In this document: piece by piece, positions 59,101-64,000 of the stretch | Numbering within the stretch: position 1 is the stretch's first letter | Layout: the number at the start of each line of letters is the position of its first letter | Assembly (NCBI RefSeq): GCF_000276665.1 | Contig: NW_004955474.1 | Location: 11,915,410 to 11,979,409, forward strand | Direction of reading: 5' to 3' | Origin: Chinchilla lanigera | Lineage: Eukaryota > Chordata > Mammalia > Rodentia > Chinchillidae | Length of the DNA stretch: 64,000 bases | Translations under genes and position numbers: made by a program | The notes under the pieces: model-generated | Databases searched by the model: none | Seen by the model: only the letters and a program-made list of their open reading frames with translations | Told to the model about the DNA's origin: nothing

Positions 59101-61107
59101 TAAAAACACACAGCACAAGTGTACAATCTAAGCAATCCTCCCATATACTTCAAGCACTTAGACTACTTCTAATATTTAATGCAATGTAAATGCTATGTTA
59201 CAGTTGTTACACTGTTTTTATGGAATAATGAAAAAAGTCTGTACATGTCTAGTACAAACACAACTCTTTTCCTCAAATATTTAATCTAGTTAAATCTATA
59301 GATGTAGAACTCATGGATACCAAAGGCTGACAATATATCGCTTTACATGGGTGATATAATTCACATAAACATTTAAAAACACCAATATAAACATCACTGT
59401 TTCGTGAGTCTGCTTAAGACTCAAGCCAGCTAAAAGAAAGAGAATTTTAACTGCCAAATACAGTACAGACATGAAGTTTTCTAAATGACTCCTTACCCTA
59501 TGCAGTTTTTTCAGTATTTCTAGAAGAGTTTTCACGTGACAGTTATTCACATCACTTTCACTCCAATAATGCAGCTGAGAGCTGAGAGCTCTTTTAAACA
59601 TTTGGACCAGGTTGCTAAAACCAGATTCTTGCAGAGTTGCCCAATATTCCTCTGAGGAATAAAAAAACTGCAAATGTAACTTCTAGGATGTAGTTTTTCT
59701 CTTGGATCCTTAAAGGTAAAAAAGGATCAATATTTCCCTCAAATCATAAAGTATTATATATCATAGTTACAAAGACATATTTTTAATAAATTCTTCAGTG
59801 GATAGTACAACTGATAATTACTATACAGCTATTTAAAAAGTACTGGTGATGTTAGATTTTTAAATACTGGGGAAATTCCTTGACAGTTAATAGAAGTACA
59901 AATTTAATCTGTGGAAAAAAAAGACAAAATTAATTACATTCTTTGTCCAGATCAAACAGCATAATTAACAACTGAATTAAGAATTGTTTGTGATTATATA
60001 GCCCTTTGTCAATTCCCAGCCTGTTTTAAACTCTTAAAAAATATCTTTCAGAATTTTATCCTGGGCAACCCACTTATGCCTCCTTCTGTCCCTCTCTCAG
60101 ACACAAGTTTTTTTCCCCTCAATAAATATATTCTGCTTTTAAAAAAAAAAAAAAAACACTTTCCATACTATCTAGATTGAATAAAACGTAAGAATGGACT
60201 TCCATGGGCTCAATACACTGTATATGGCAAAAACTTAAAATCTGCTCATACTCCTAGAGGTTAATTTCTTATGTACTGGAAAGACAGGAAATGAGCGAAA
60301 AAATCAGAATATGAGGTAGCCCAAAGGACAAGTGACCTAGGTTCCTAATAAACAGAAGAGTTGTTTGATACTTTTGGGAGAAGTAGAAAAATTTGAATAT
60401 AGTTTGGACATTAGATAATGTTATGGAATTATGGTTAATTTTCTTAGATATGATAATATGTATTGTAACATAGGATCCTGCTTTCTTAGATGAATACTGT
60501 CCAGCAACAAGGAATGAAATTTTACATCTTCAACGATAAGCAAAATCAAAATGCAATCTGTACACAGACAGAGCACACAAATGACCACATTAATTGTTGA
60601 CTGTTAAAGATATAGGATATGTGGGTAATCACTGTACTATTCTTTCAACTTCTCTATGCTTGTGACACGTTTTATAATGAAAATTTGGGGACAAAGGATC
60701 TCACAACCGAGCCATGCAGTACTATTCTCAAGAAATCTAAAAAGGTGCTAGAATAACCTATTTTAGGTGATCACAGTAATTTTTATAGCATCCTTACAGA
60801 ATGCTAAGAACATGAGCACAGGAATGCAATTATAATCATCTAAGTTTTGCCATAACTTTACTAGGCGTACTTGAGAAGACAGGGCAAGTACTGTCAACTA
60901 TGAATCATCAATCTTACCCAGAACTCCTGACGACTGGTCACTCATTTTACAAATCATCTCTGCAAATGGAACCACCAGATTCTCCCAATTGTTAGAATCA
61001 TGCATCACAGGACATTCTGGGAGAAGGATGAAAACTTCTAAAGCTTCTCGGTGTGGAGAATAATATGGTAGGTTTTTGAGCAGATTATCCCTGAGACAGG
61101 TGGTTAT
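39594..61107 (-). CDS. HERC5: HERC5, 3' half (12 coding exons): ISG15 E3 ligase, HECT domain complete
   Basis: Twelve exons join in frame into 558 codons with canonical AG/GT at every internal junction and no stop or frameshift. They correspond to about residues 467-1024 of the 1024-residue human protein. HERC5 is an interferon-induced HECT E3 that takes ISG15 from UBE2L6 and conjugates it to newly made proteins at ribosomes, part of antiviral defence. The spacer is in the first four or five exons and the HECT N- and C-lobes in the rest. The catalytic Cys sits in [15 protein letters not shown], 30 residues before the end, as in human (Cys994). The C-terminus INNSRGFG and motifs such as ELSPGLG and VGNTDYDW favour HERC5 over its paralogue HERC6. 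The location, convergent with PIGY, is also that of human HERC5. RCC1 repeats and promoter are outside the window. Confidence 0.95.
39985..40445 (-). mobile_element. Tigger (pogo) DNA transposon remnant with transposase start
   Basis: One end reads cagtccttccttagccactggggacgtg-like and the other ctggcgcacaactgta, matching Tigger terminal sequence with a large internal deletion. On the minus strand about 40095-40200 encodes [19 protein letters not shown], which aligns with the transposase N-terminus (CENP-B-like DNA-binding region). Short and inactive. It lies in the last HERC5 intron, between 39799 and 41443. Confidence 0.75.
41040..41110 (-). mobile_element. Old reverse 7SL-type SINE remnant
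   Basis: gtaatcctcctgcctcaact ... agagtagctgggactacaaac. Next to the exon-fragment duplication. Confidence 0.6.
41111..41169 (-). repeat. Duplicate of HERC5 exon fragment (59 bp)
   Basis: 58 of 59 bases equal 41486-41544, the 5' part of the next HERC5 exon, 375 bp away in direct orientation. The copy lacks the acceptor AG (gctggac precedes it on the minus strand), so it should not be spliced. Confidence 0.95.
41306..41398 (+). mobile_element. ID-like SINE
   Basis: gagccaggcacatagctcag ... gatttgattcccggtacc-type B box, A tail. Flanks aagaagtaag / aagaaataag. It sits between the exon-fragment duplicate and the true exon. Confidence 0.9.
41443..41545 (-). CDS. HERC5: HERC5 exon (HECT, penultimate)
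   Basis: 103 bp, acceptor tttctctag, donor ccttg|gtacg. Encodes [19 protein letters not shown] and [10 protein letters not shown] plus the first base of the split Val. The PTIVMFW segment is the strongly conserved HECT motif near the N-lobe/C-lobe hinge. Confidence 0.97.
41627..41810 (-). CDS. HERC5: HERC5 exon (HECT N-lobe)
   Basis: 184 bp, acceptor tttaaag, donor gaaaag|gtacat. Starts with G completing a Lys codon, then [21 protein letters not shown] and [14 protein letters not shown] closer AG at 41798-41799 would skip conserved residues and break the frame, so I chose the AG at 41811-41812. Confidence 0.96.
41866..42015 (-). mobile_element. MIR SINE fragment
   Basis: atctaatttaatctccataacaact ... 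caaggtcacacagctgaaag is the antisense MIR core. Confidence 0.7.
42195..42480 (+). mobile_element. Old LINE-1 3' end
   Basis: gcacatgaatattcatagca, ttcacagtagcccaagactt, ctcattaagctgtatactta: L1M-type 3' end. Confidence 0.6.
42497..42567 (-). CDS. HERC5: HERC5 exon (HECT N-lobe)
   Basis: 71 bp, acceptor gtttgcag, donor aacaa|gtatgt. Encodes [23 protein letters not shown] and two bases of a split Lys. LIPNG is the conserved HECT motif. Confidence 0.97.
42622..42705 (+). mobile_element. ID-like SINE
   Basis: gaggctggggatatagctca ... taagttcaattcccaatacc. Confidence 0.88.
42930..43410 (+). mobile_element. Candidate LTR (MaLR/ERVL-like)
   Basis: GC-rich body, an accaaataaatcc poly(A) site near 43259, and a gttattttaagctactaagtttc ending (about 43350) that resembles the end of MLT/MER LTRs. 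Exact family not assigned. Confidence 0.5.
43542..43608 (-). CDS. HERC5: HERC5 exon (HECT N-lobe)
   Basis: 67 bp, acceptor ttctttag, donor ttcaat|gtaagt. After one base of a split Lys it encodes [20 protein letters not shown] and FN. This acidic segment is typical of the HECT N-lobe just before the VHWD exon. Confidence 0.96.
43609..44688. other. HERC5 intron, no recognisable feature
   Basis: AT-rich intronic sequence. Open frames such as 43970-44218 (+) show no known motif. Confidence 0.5.
44689..45280 (-). mobile_element. MaLR internal-region fragment, antisense
   Basis: accccatggccacactcttac, gcagcctttgaaatctaggtgg, aagccgtgcctccacagctt are hallmarks of MaLR internal sequence read backwards. 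The overlapping open frames on both strands (up to 148 codons) come from its high GC content. Confidence 0.7.
45366..45443 (-). mobile_element. ID-like SINE with target site duplication
   Basis: ttccggtaccgggaatcaaac ... gctgagctaaatccccagc. A 15-bp direct repeat acaaactgcatcttt lies at 45332-45346 and 45444-45458. The usual T-rich tail is partly replaced by ggggtgaaagggtg. Confidence 0.9.
46000..46255 (-). mobile_element. MaLR-type LTR, antisense
   Basis: ggctgggaagaccaaggtcaag, actgtgtcctcacaggcatg, cttttgtaaggggactgata, ctgaaggcccactccttaat follow the order of an MLT1/MST-type LTR read backwards. Confidence 0.62.
46330..46735 (-). mobile_element. Old LINE-1 fragment, reverse
   Basis: tccttctatatcttgtttaag, cagattcatttattaaactcc, ttatttctggctattcttggc, ttggaatttgcatgtcaaatt follow ORF2 3'-part of L1M read backwards. 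Confidence 0.6.
46930..47135 (+). mobile_element. B1-type SINE with (AAAAG)n tail
   Basis: Well-preserved B1 (aagccgggcgtggtggcacat ... gaccttgtctcaaagagac), then an A run and a pure AAAAG array at about 47091-47135. A near copy of the flank tagtttt follows. Confidence 0.93.
47222..49630 (+). mobile_element. LINE-1 (copy E), ORF2 RT to 3' end, antisense in HERC5 intron
   Basis: Starts mid-RT (caccaaattggtttcatcct-like) and carries the RT active-site region as L-A-D-G near 47650 instead of FADD. It continues through the ORF2 C-terminus (tatggaaacagaaaagaccc; caaggtgggcaaaaacatatg) to a purine-rich tail near 49560. Frames are broken. Confidence 0.85.
48515..48598 (-). mobile_element. ID-like SINE
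   Basis: gttactgggaactgaactta ... gctgagctacatccccagccc in L1 copy E. Flanked by aaagctctgg / aaagctcttg. Confidence 0.88.
49640..50265. other. HERC5 intron: CA-rich stretch, unique sequence and an L1 3'-end piece
   Basis: An imperfect CA-rich run lies near 49625-49670. About 49975-50115 ends ccaggaggaatgtgatcact ... gaacatgtaccaac, the same 3' terminus as L1 copy D (28200-28270). The part between shows nothing recognisable. Confidence 0.6.
50273..50439 (-). CDS. HERC5: HERC5 exon (HECT N-lobe)
   Basis: 167 bp, acceptor attcttttcag, donor gggaaa|gtaag. Encodes [36 protein letters not shown] and [12 protein letters not shown], plus two bases of a split Lys. FFFGMLCG and the [11 protein letters not shown] helix are conserved HERC-family HECT motifs. 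Confidence 0.97.
51006..51149 (-). CDS. HERC5: HERC5 exon (start of HECT)
   Basis: 144 bp, acceptor tgtctcctcag, donor gtcaag|gttggc. Encodes [20 protein letters not shown] and ends SYMWFPVK. The D-GGV--EFF signature marks the beginning of the HECT fold (DAGGLxREFF in other HECTs). Confidence 0.97.
51255..51435 (-). mobile_element. MIR SINE fragment
   Basis: tctatgagagtaaggaggct ... caagtttatacaacagcttg follows the antisense MIR core, diverged. Confidence 0.55.
51850..51997 (-). mobile_element. B1-type SINE, reverse
   Basis: tttttttgagacaggatctt ... tagcccaggctagccttaaa ... gtgctgggattacaggcatt ... gcccggct. Confidence 0.92.
51998..52409. other. HERC5 intron, no recognisable feature
   Basis: Pyrimidine-rich sequence. 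Frames on the opposite strand lack motifs. Confidence 0.45.
52410..52504 (-). mobile_element. ID-like SINE
   Basis: Long T run, gtactgggaattaaactcag ... ctgaactaaatccttggccc. Flanks aggtgcaattttc / aggtacaattttc form a near-perfect target repeat. Confidence 0.9.
52796..53012 (+). mobile_element. MIR SINE
   Basis: cccaaatcccagctcttaac, ttaccagttgtgttagtgct, tgttgctgtgagagttaaac, gaagcactttacgacacttc follow the MIR core in sense order. Confidence 0.72.
53463..53627 (-). CDS. HERC5: HERC5 exon (spacer/HECT junction)
   Basis: 165 bp, acceptor ttttccctag, donor ttatgg|gtaaag. Encodes [20 protein letters not shown], then [20 protein letters not shown] and [18 protein letters not shown] is the conserved start of the HECT N-terminal extension. 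The first ~17 residues look variable. Confidence 0.97.
53628..54050. other. HERC5 intron, no recognisable feature
   Basis: AT-rich, no open frames of note. Confidence 0.5.
54055..54235 (-). mobile_element. MIR fragment with nested old ID-like SINE
   Basis: 54055-54145 is an antisense MIR (agcactgttctaaatgcttt ... tttaatcctaataaatacag). 54150-54232 is a decayed reverse ID-like SINE (tttggtgctggggcgtgaac ... tataccctcagc). Confidence 0.6.
54236..54735. other. HERC5 intron, no recognisable feature
   Basis: Unique-looking sequence between MIR/ID remnants and the next exon. Confidence 0.5.
54744..54854 (-). CDS. HERC5: HERC5 exon (spacer)
   Basis: 111 bp, acceptor ctgttttttag, donor atacag|gtatgt. 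Encodes [20 protein letters not shown] and ends [11 protein letters not shown]: helical spacer between RCC1 and HECT parts. Phase 0 at both ends. Confidence 0.96.
55040..55190 (-). mobile_element. B1-type SINE, reverse
   Basis: tgttgagacagggtcttgct ... tagcctaggctggcctagaa ... gtactgggattacaagcatg. Confidence 0.9.
55430..55495 (+). mobile_element. Old ID-like SINE remnant
   Basis: aaagagctgggatatgatga ... ggagttcaatccccaatgct. Short and decayed. Confidence 0.55.
55505..55795 (+). repeat. Local duplication, copy 1, split by a B1
   Basis: 55505-55575 plus about 55736-55792 correspond, with changes, to one unbroken piece at 56487-56597. A B1 SINE occupies the middle, flanked by its own target repeat (atccaattgcc / attcaattgcc). 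Confidence 0.88.
55576..55733 (+). mobile_element. B1-type SINE
   Basis: gggcatggtggtacatgcct ... gttcaaggccagtctgaact ... gaccctgtctcaaaaagac, A tail. Interrupts the local duplication. Confidence 0.93.
55780..55872 (+). repeat. Purine-rich (GGAAA)n-like tract
   Basis: Imperfect GGAAGG/GGAAA units; almost no pyrimidines for about 90 bases. Confidence 0.85.
56320..56433 (-). CDS. HERC5: HERC5 exon (spacer)
   Basis: 114 bp, acceptor ctttatttaag, donor aacttg|gtaaat. Encodes [20 protein letters not shown] and [27 protein letters not shown] is shared with human HERC5. Phase 0 at both ends. Confidence 0.96.
56487..56597 (+). repeat. Local duplication, copy 2 (uninterrupted)
   Basis: Counterpart of 55505-55795 without the B1. 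Lies just upstream, in HERC5 sense, of the 56320-56433 exon. Confidence 0.88.
56598..57482. other. HERC5 intron, no gene; CA-rich patch near 56835-56885
   Basis: Only a degenerate cacacacacctgcatgcaca stretch stands out. Confidence 0.5.
57492..57510 (+). repeat. (GT)n microsatellite
   Basis: About nine GT units followed by gtatgtat. Confidence 0.9.
57643..57772 (-). mobile_element. B1-type SINE, reverse
   Basis: T run, tgagacaagttctcactata ... atgctgggattataggtgtg. One arm shortened. Confidence 0.88.
57924..57988 (+). repeat. 65-bp direct duplication, copy 1
   Basis: Identical base for base to 59031-59095, 1107 bp apart. Confidence 0.97.
57989..58940. other. HERC5 intron with an unassigned 138-codon frame (58048-58464, + strand)
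   Basis: The frame starts [20 protein letters not shown] and ends LEETNFP. It runs antisense to HERC5. I recognise no domain, and there is no visible promoter, poly(A) signal or splice site linking it to anything, so it is probably chance or a decayed transcript copy. Confidence 0.25.
58955..59335 (+). mobile_element. MER2/Tigger-like DNA transposon remnant, carrying a 65-bp insertion
   Basis: gttcctcagtgtctgtgagg, ggttccaggaccctctgagg, cacgcatgctcaagtcc, then after the insertion tatgttacagttgttacact, aagtctgtacatgtctagta and a far end ggataccaaaggctgacaat, which pairs with the near end as an inverted terminal repeat. Noncoding. Confidence 0.72.
59031..59095 (+). repeat. 65-bp direct duplication, copy 2, inside the transposon
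   Basis: Identical to 57924-57988 and foreign to the element: it sits where the element should read straight from ctcaagtcc to ttatataaaa. Confidence 0.95.
59497..59651 (-). CDS. HERC5: HERC5 exon (spacer)
   Basis: 155 bp, acceptor ttattcctcag, donor cataggg: CATAGG|gtaagg. AG completes a split Glu codon, then [20 protein letters not shown] and [12 protein letters not shown]. Two AGs overlap at the acceptor (cagag); the first one keeps the frame with the upstream exon. Confidence 0.96.
59660..60910. other. HERC5 intron, little recognisable
   Basis: An A run lies at about 60141-60156. About 60600-60690 (ggtaatcactgtactattct ... ataatgaaaatttgg) resembles an old L1/L2-type 3' end. Nothing else. 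Confidence 0.45.
60918..61107 (-). CDS. HERC5: HERC5 exon (spacer; most 5' exon in the window)
   Basis: 190 bp, acceptor tgaccacag, donor ttctgg|gtaaga. Encodes [40 protein letters not shown] and [13 protein letters not shown]. The [17 protein letters not shown] stretch is shared with HERC5/HERC6. Phase 0 at the start, one base left at the end. The next exon upstream is not seen up to 64000. Confidence 0.96.
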
Positions 61108-61519
61108 CTGTGGTCAGGAAAAATCAGGGAAAATGCATTCAAAACTTAGCAGGAATTGGGTGCAACTTACTCTAAAAAACAAGGTATAGAGCCTGCAAGT
61201 TCATTCCACTAGGAATTTATAAGAATCACTCAGTTTGTCCAAAACCCATGTTGACACCCATTTTTCCTGCCTCCCAAATGCTGGAGGTCTAGATATGTGA
61301 GCCGTGTTCTCCCCATGCAACTGCTGGGTATGTGAAGGAGATTAGGAAGAAATCACATATGCAAAAGAGACACAGGGTGAGCAATGGATTCAGAATTCTC
61401 AGTAATTACTACACTATATTCTACCTTTCAGTTCACAATGTCACACCTTTTTTCATATGTGTGGTACTGTAGATTGAACCCAGGGAGCGCTAAGCTGTAT
61501 CTCTATCCTCTTCTATTTT

Positions 61520-61765
61520 TGAGACAGGGACTTGCTAAGTTGCCCAGGCTGGTCTGGAACTTGTGATTCTCCTGCCTCAACCTCCCAAACAGGTGGGATT
61601 ACAAGAGTGAACCACTACACACTGCTCACACACTTCTTTTTTTATTTTTTGGGAGACAGGGTCTCACTATGTAACCCAGGCTGGCCTCAAACTCATGGTG
61701 ATCCTCCTGCCTCGGCTTCCTAAATGATGGATTATAGGGATGCACCATCACGCCCAGCCTCTTAC
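61520..61765 (-). mobile_element. Two reverse B1-type SINEs
   Basis: Copy one about 61520-61625 (tttgagacagggacttgcta ... aacaggtgggattacaagag). Copy two about 61648-61760 (ttgggagacagggtctcact ... atggattatagggatgcacc). Confidence 0.85.
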
Positions 61766-62044
61766 ACTTCAGAAGAATGTGTCAGAACCCAAGAAAGCAA
61801 AATAAAATAAAAACAAACAAACAAACAAAAAACCCTAAACAAACCCAACACAGCTCATCTTCTTGGAAGACTGCCTATCTTGACCATAACTGCTAGTGTC
61901 CAGCCCTTCCAGTCTCCTTGTAGTTTCCCCAATTCAGAATAAACTGTTCAGGAAAAGCCCAAATTGAATTCTGAATTATTGTTATGTGTGCTCATAACAC
62001 TACTTGTTGGCATTAATCATTTGTTTAAAAACCCACTATGAAGA

Positions 62045-62270
62045 CCAGCTAGTACTTATGGAATACCGTTTGTTAGATTAGTATATATTCATTGGTCATT
62101 AATCCTTGCAGTTTCTTTAGAACACAAGGTTCATGATTAACCCCGTTTGATAATAAGAAATCTGTGCTTCAGAGAATTTAAGGTCACATGGCTTCATGGA
62201 ATCTCAGATATTTCTGACTCTAAAACTCAAGCTCTTAATCACTAAAGTATGAGGTACTGGCTGAATGAGA
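62045..62270 (-). mobile_element. MIR SINE fragment
   Basis: ttaaccccgtttgataataagaa ... aatttaaggtcacatggctt ... ctgactctaaaactcaagct is an antisense MIR. Confidence 0.6.
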
Positions 62271-63435
62271 TCCCTAAATGTATAAATTCTTGTATTTATT
62301 TTTATATTAGAACATTTATTGGGCTCCCAATGTGAGGGCGGAGCTAACGTGTACTGACAACTATTTTAACATCTCAATGCACAGGACACTCCTGTCTGCT
62401 CATTAGCCATAACCCAAACCTGCCACCCTCTTCCAATATTTACAACAATGTGATCATTATTAAGCCACTTTTGGTGTCCCCCACACCATGCTCTAGGATT
62501 CATCCTCCTGGCTGCATGGAAGACTCTTCCCCAGGGTAGCCACCTGAAAACTTCCCCTTCCTTCACCACCTTGTTTTCAGGACCCTATGTGAAGCTGACC
62601 ATTTACTGACCTAGTAACACTGGAACCCATCTGAAAAAACTTCTGTGGACCAGCTATGGTCTGAGCTAGGCATTAGGGAAGACAATGCTCTATAAAGCAT
62701 ACCTGGTCTTCATACCATCACCTGCATCTATGTATCTGTCTCCCTAACTAAACCAAGATCTTCTAAAGGACAGGGAGCATGCCTCTCATTTTCCATCAAG
62801 AGTCATTACCGTACATGACAGATACAGAAACAGAGGGAGACCAAAGTATAACACCAAGTATTTGAATGTTTGATGAGTAAATGGAAGAACAACAGAGTGT
62901 GCAAGCCCCATAGTACAAAATCTCCAGATGGAAATACTATAGGGCTTATAACCAAATTCTCCCCATCCGAAACAACAGGAGAAGAATGCCCTAAGAGTAT
63001 GTCATGTGCTCATTATATCCTATTTTTCTGGCATAACCAAGTAAGTAAGATAGGTTCTTTGTTCCTTCAGATGCAAAGGTGGACTTCTATTTTTGATGAA
63101 CATTTTATGGCTGTATTCATTGACAAGGACTCAGAATTTTATTGCAAGTAAATTAAATAGACCCCATCAGAAGGATTTTAACTAATCAAATCAATAAGCA
63201 GGATCAAATACTGATAAAAGAGTTCTTAGGTAGTTCTTGGACTAATGCTACAGGTACCACTAAGTTCTAGAGTCATGATAAAGGGATACAATTAGGTTTC
63301 CATTTTACTTCACATCCCTAACTGGTCCAGGTTCTCCCTAACTCAACAGAATTAAACTTACCACATCCCCTTGAGAGAAAAATGTGACTTAACTTTCAGC
63401 TAACGTAAGAGCATGGCTGTGGCAGGCAGAGCAAC
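62271..63435. other. HERC5 intron, no recognisable feature
   Basis: I looked for further minus-strand HERC5 exons and found none with an open frame between an acceptor and a donor. Confidence 0.5.
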
Positions 63436-63437
63436 AG

Positions 63438-63666
63438 AACAGGCAAAGGAGCTAGGGGGAATGAGGGGGTGATAGGAACAAGACTAGGAAAGACAGATAC
63501 AGGAATAGGGAGACCAAAAGATGAGAGGTGGCATAGGAGAGGAGAGAGAAAGGAGGAAGGGGGAGGGGGAGGGGGAGGGAGAAGAAGAGGGATGGAGAGG
63601 ACAGGGGAAATGAGAGAACCAAAAGATGGGGGTGGCACAGGGAAAGAGGAGAGGGAAGGGGAGGAG
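63438..63666 (+). repeat. Long purine-rich tract with GGGGGA repeats
   Basis: About 230 bases almost free of pyrimidine runs, with a GGGAGG/GGGGGA core at about 63555-63590 and two similar halves. Open frames on both strands here are low-complexity artefacts. Confidence 0.88.
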
Positions 63667-64000
63667 GTACAGGAAGCACCATCCCTATATTAACCAGTAC
63701 AACAGAACAGGGAAATAAAATAAAGCCTGCTTCAAGAAAGGCTAAATTAACAAAGAAAATATATTTGAAACATCTACAAGTGGAAAACAGGAGATACTAG
63801 TAGCAGTGCTGAAGCAGGAAATATTCAAGCCCTGCTGTAGGAGCAGTACCATAAAAACATTAGAGAGCCTCCGGAAGAGGGAAAGTACAATGGAATGAGA
63901 CAGGAAGAAACCAGGGAGTTCTTGATGAGGGAGAAGTTCATATAAGAAAACATTCTTATTTCTGTAATTATCCTTAAAAGAACTGCATATAAAATGTTTT
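63667..64000. other. HERC5 intron, no recognisable feature
   Basis: Ordinary AT-rich sequence to the window edge. Confidence 0.45.

Noticed and set aside
39594..61107. Assignment as HERC6
   Set aside because: The C-terminal 31 residues, the motifs near the active site and adjacency to PIGY fit HERC5 better; a tree would settle it.
63361..63420. Possible extra HERC5 exon (donor-like gtaagt on the minus strand)
   Set aside because: With the available acceptors every frame has a stop, and the residues do not resemble HERC5.
63396..63693. Overlapping proline/leucine-rich and glycine-rich frames
   Set aside because: Produced by the purine tract; low-complexity, on both strands.

Overview
This is mammalian nuclear DNA, and the repeats point to a rodent. 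There are many 7SL-derived B1-type SINEs with the internal ~29-bp duplication, many short tRNA-derived ID-like SINEs with the head 'ggggctggggatttagctc', several L1 copies, MaLR LTR elements, MIRs and Tigger fossils. The ID-like SINE is not the mouse or rat form. A non-murid rodent, perhaps Castorimorpha (beaver, gopher, kangaroo rat), is my tentative guess. One assembly gap (136 N) lies at 29034-29169.

Layout. Positions 1-28.65 kb hold no gene I can recognise. The stretch is nested L1s, MaLR elements and SINEs, and by mammalian synteny it should be first-intron sequence of the leftward gene HERC3; no HERC3 exon is identified. At 28.85-29.64 kb there is a CpG island containing the gap. It is the promoter and first exon of the bicistronic PYURF (PREY)/PIGY gene on the + strand. 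PYURF exon 2 (30330-30471) and the complete 71-codon PIGY frame (30559-30774) follow in one terminal exon, with a poly(A) signal at 30981-30986. Positions 31-39.5 kb are the intergenic interval between two convergent genes, with SINEs, a MaLR element, old L1 and Tigger pieces and a CTCF-like motif. From 39594 to 61107 on the - strand lie the last 12 coding exons of HERC5, 558 codons with every splice junction intact. They cover the spacer region and the whole HECT domain, including the catalytic cysteine. The 5' half of HERC5 (RCC1 repeats, promoter) lies beyond 64 kb.

How the genes work. PIGY is a small membrane subunit of the enzyme that starts GPI-anchor synthesis in the ER. PYURF/PREY is a mitochondrial methyltransferase chaperone made from the same mRNA. 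HERC5 is the interferon-induced E3 ligase that attaches ISG15 to newly made proteins. The gene order (HERC3)-PYURF/PIGY-HERC5 matches human 4q22.1. The most notable point is that HERC5, reported absent from mouse and rat, looks intact here. I see no undescribed biological system. The best leads are the retained HERC5 and three small local duplications inside its introns, one of which copies part of a coding exon.
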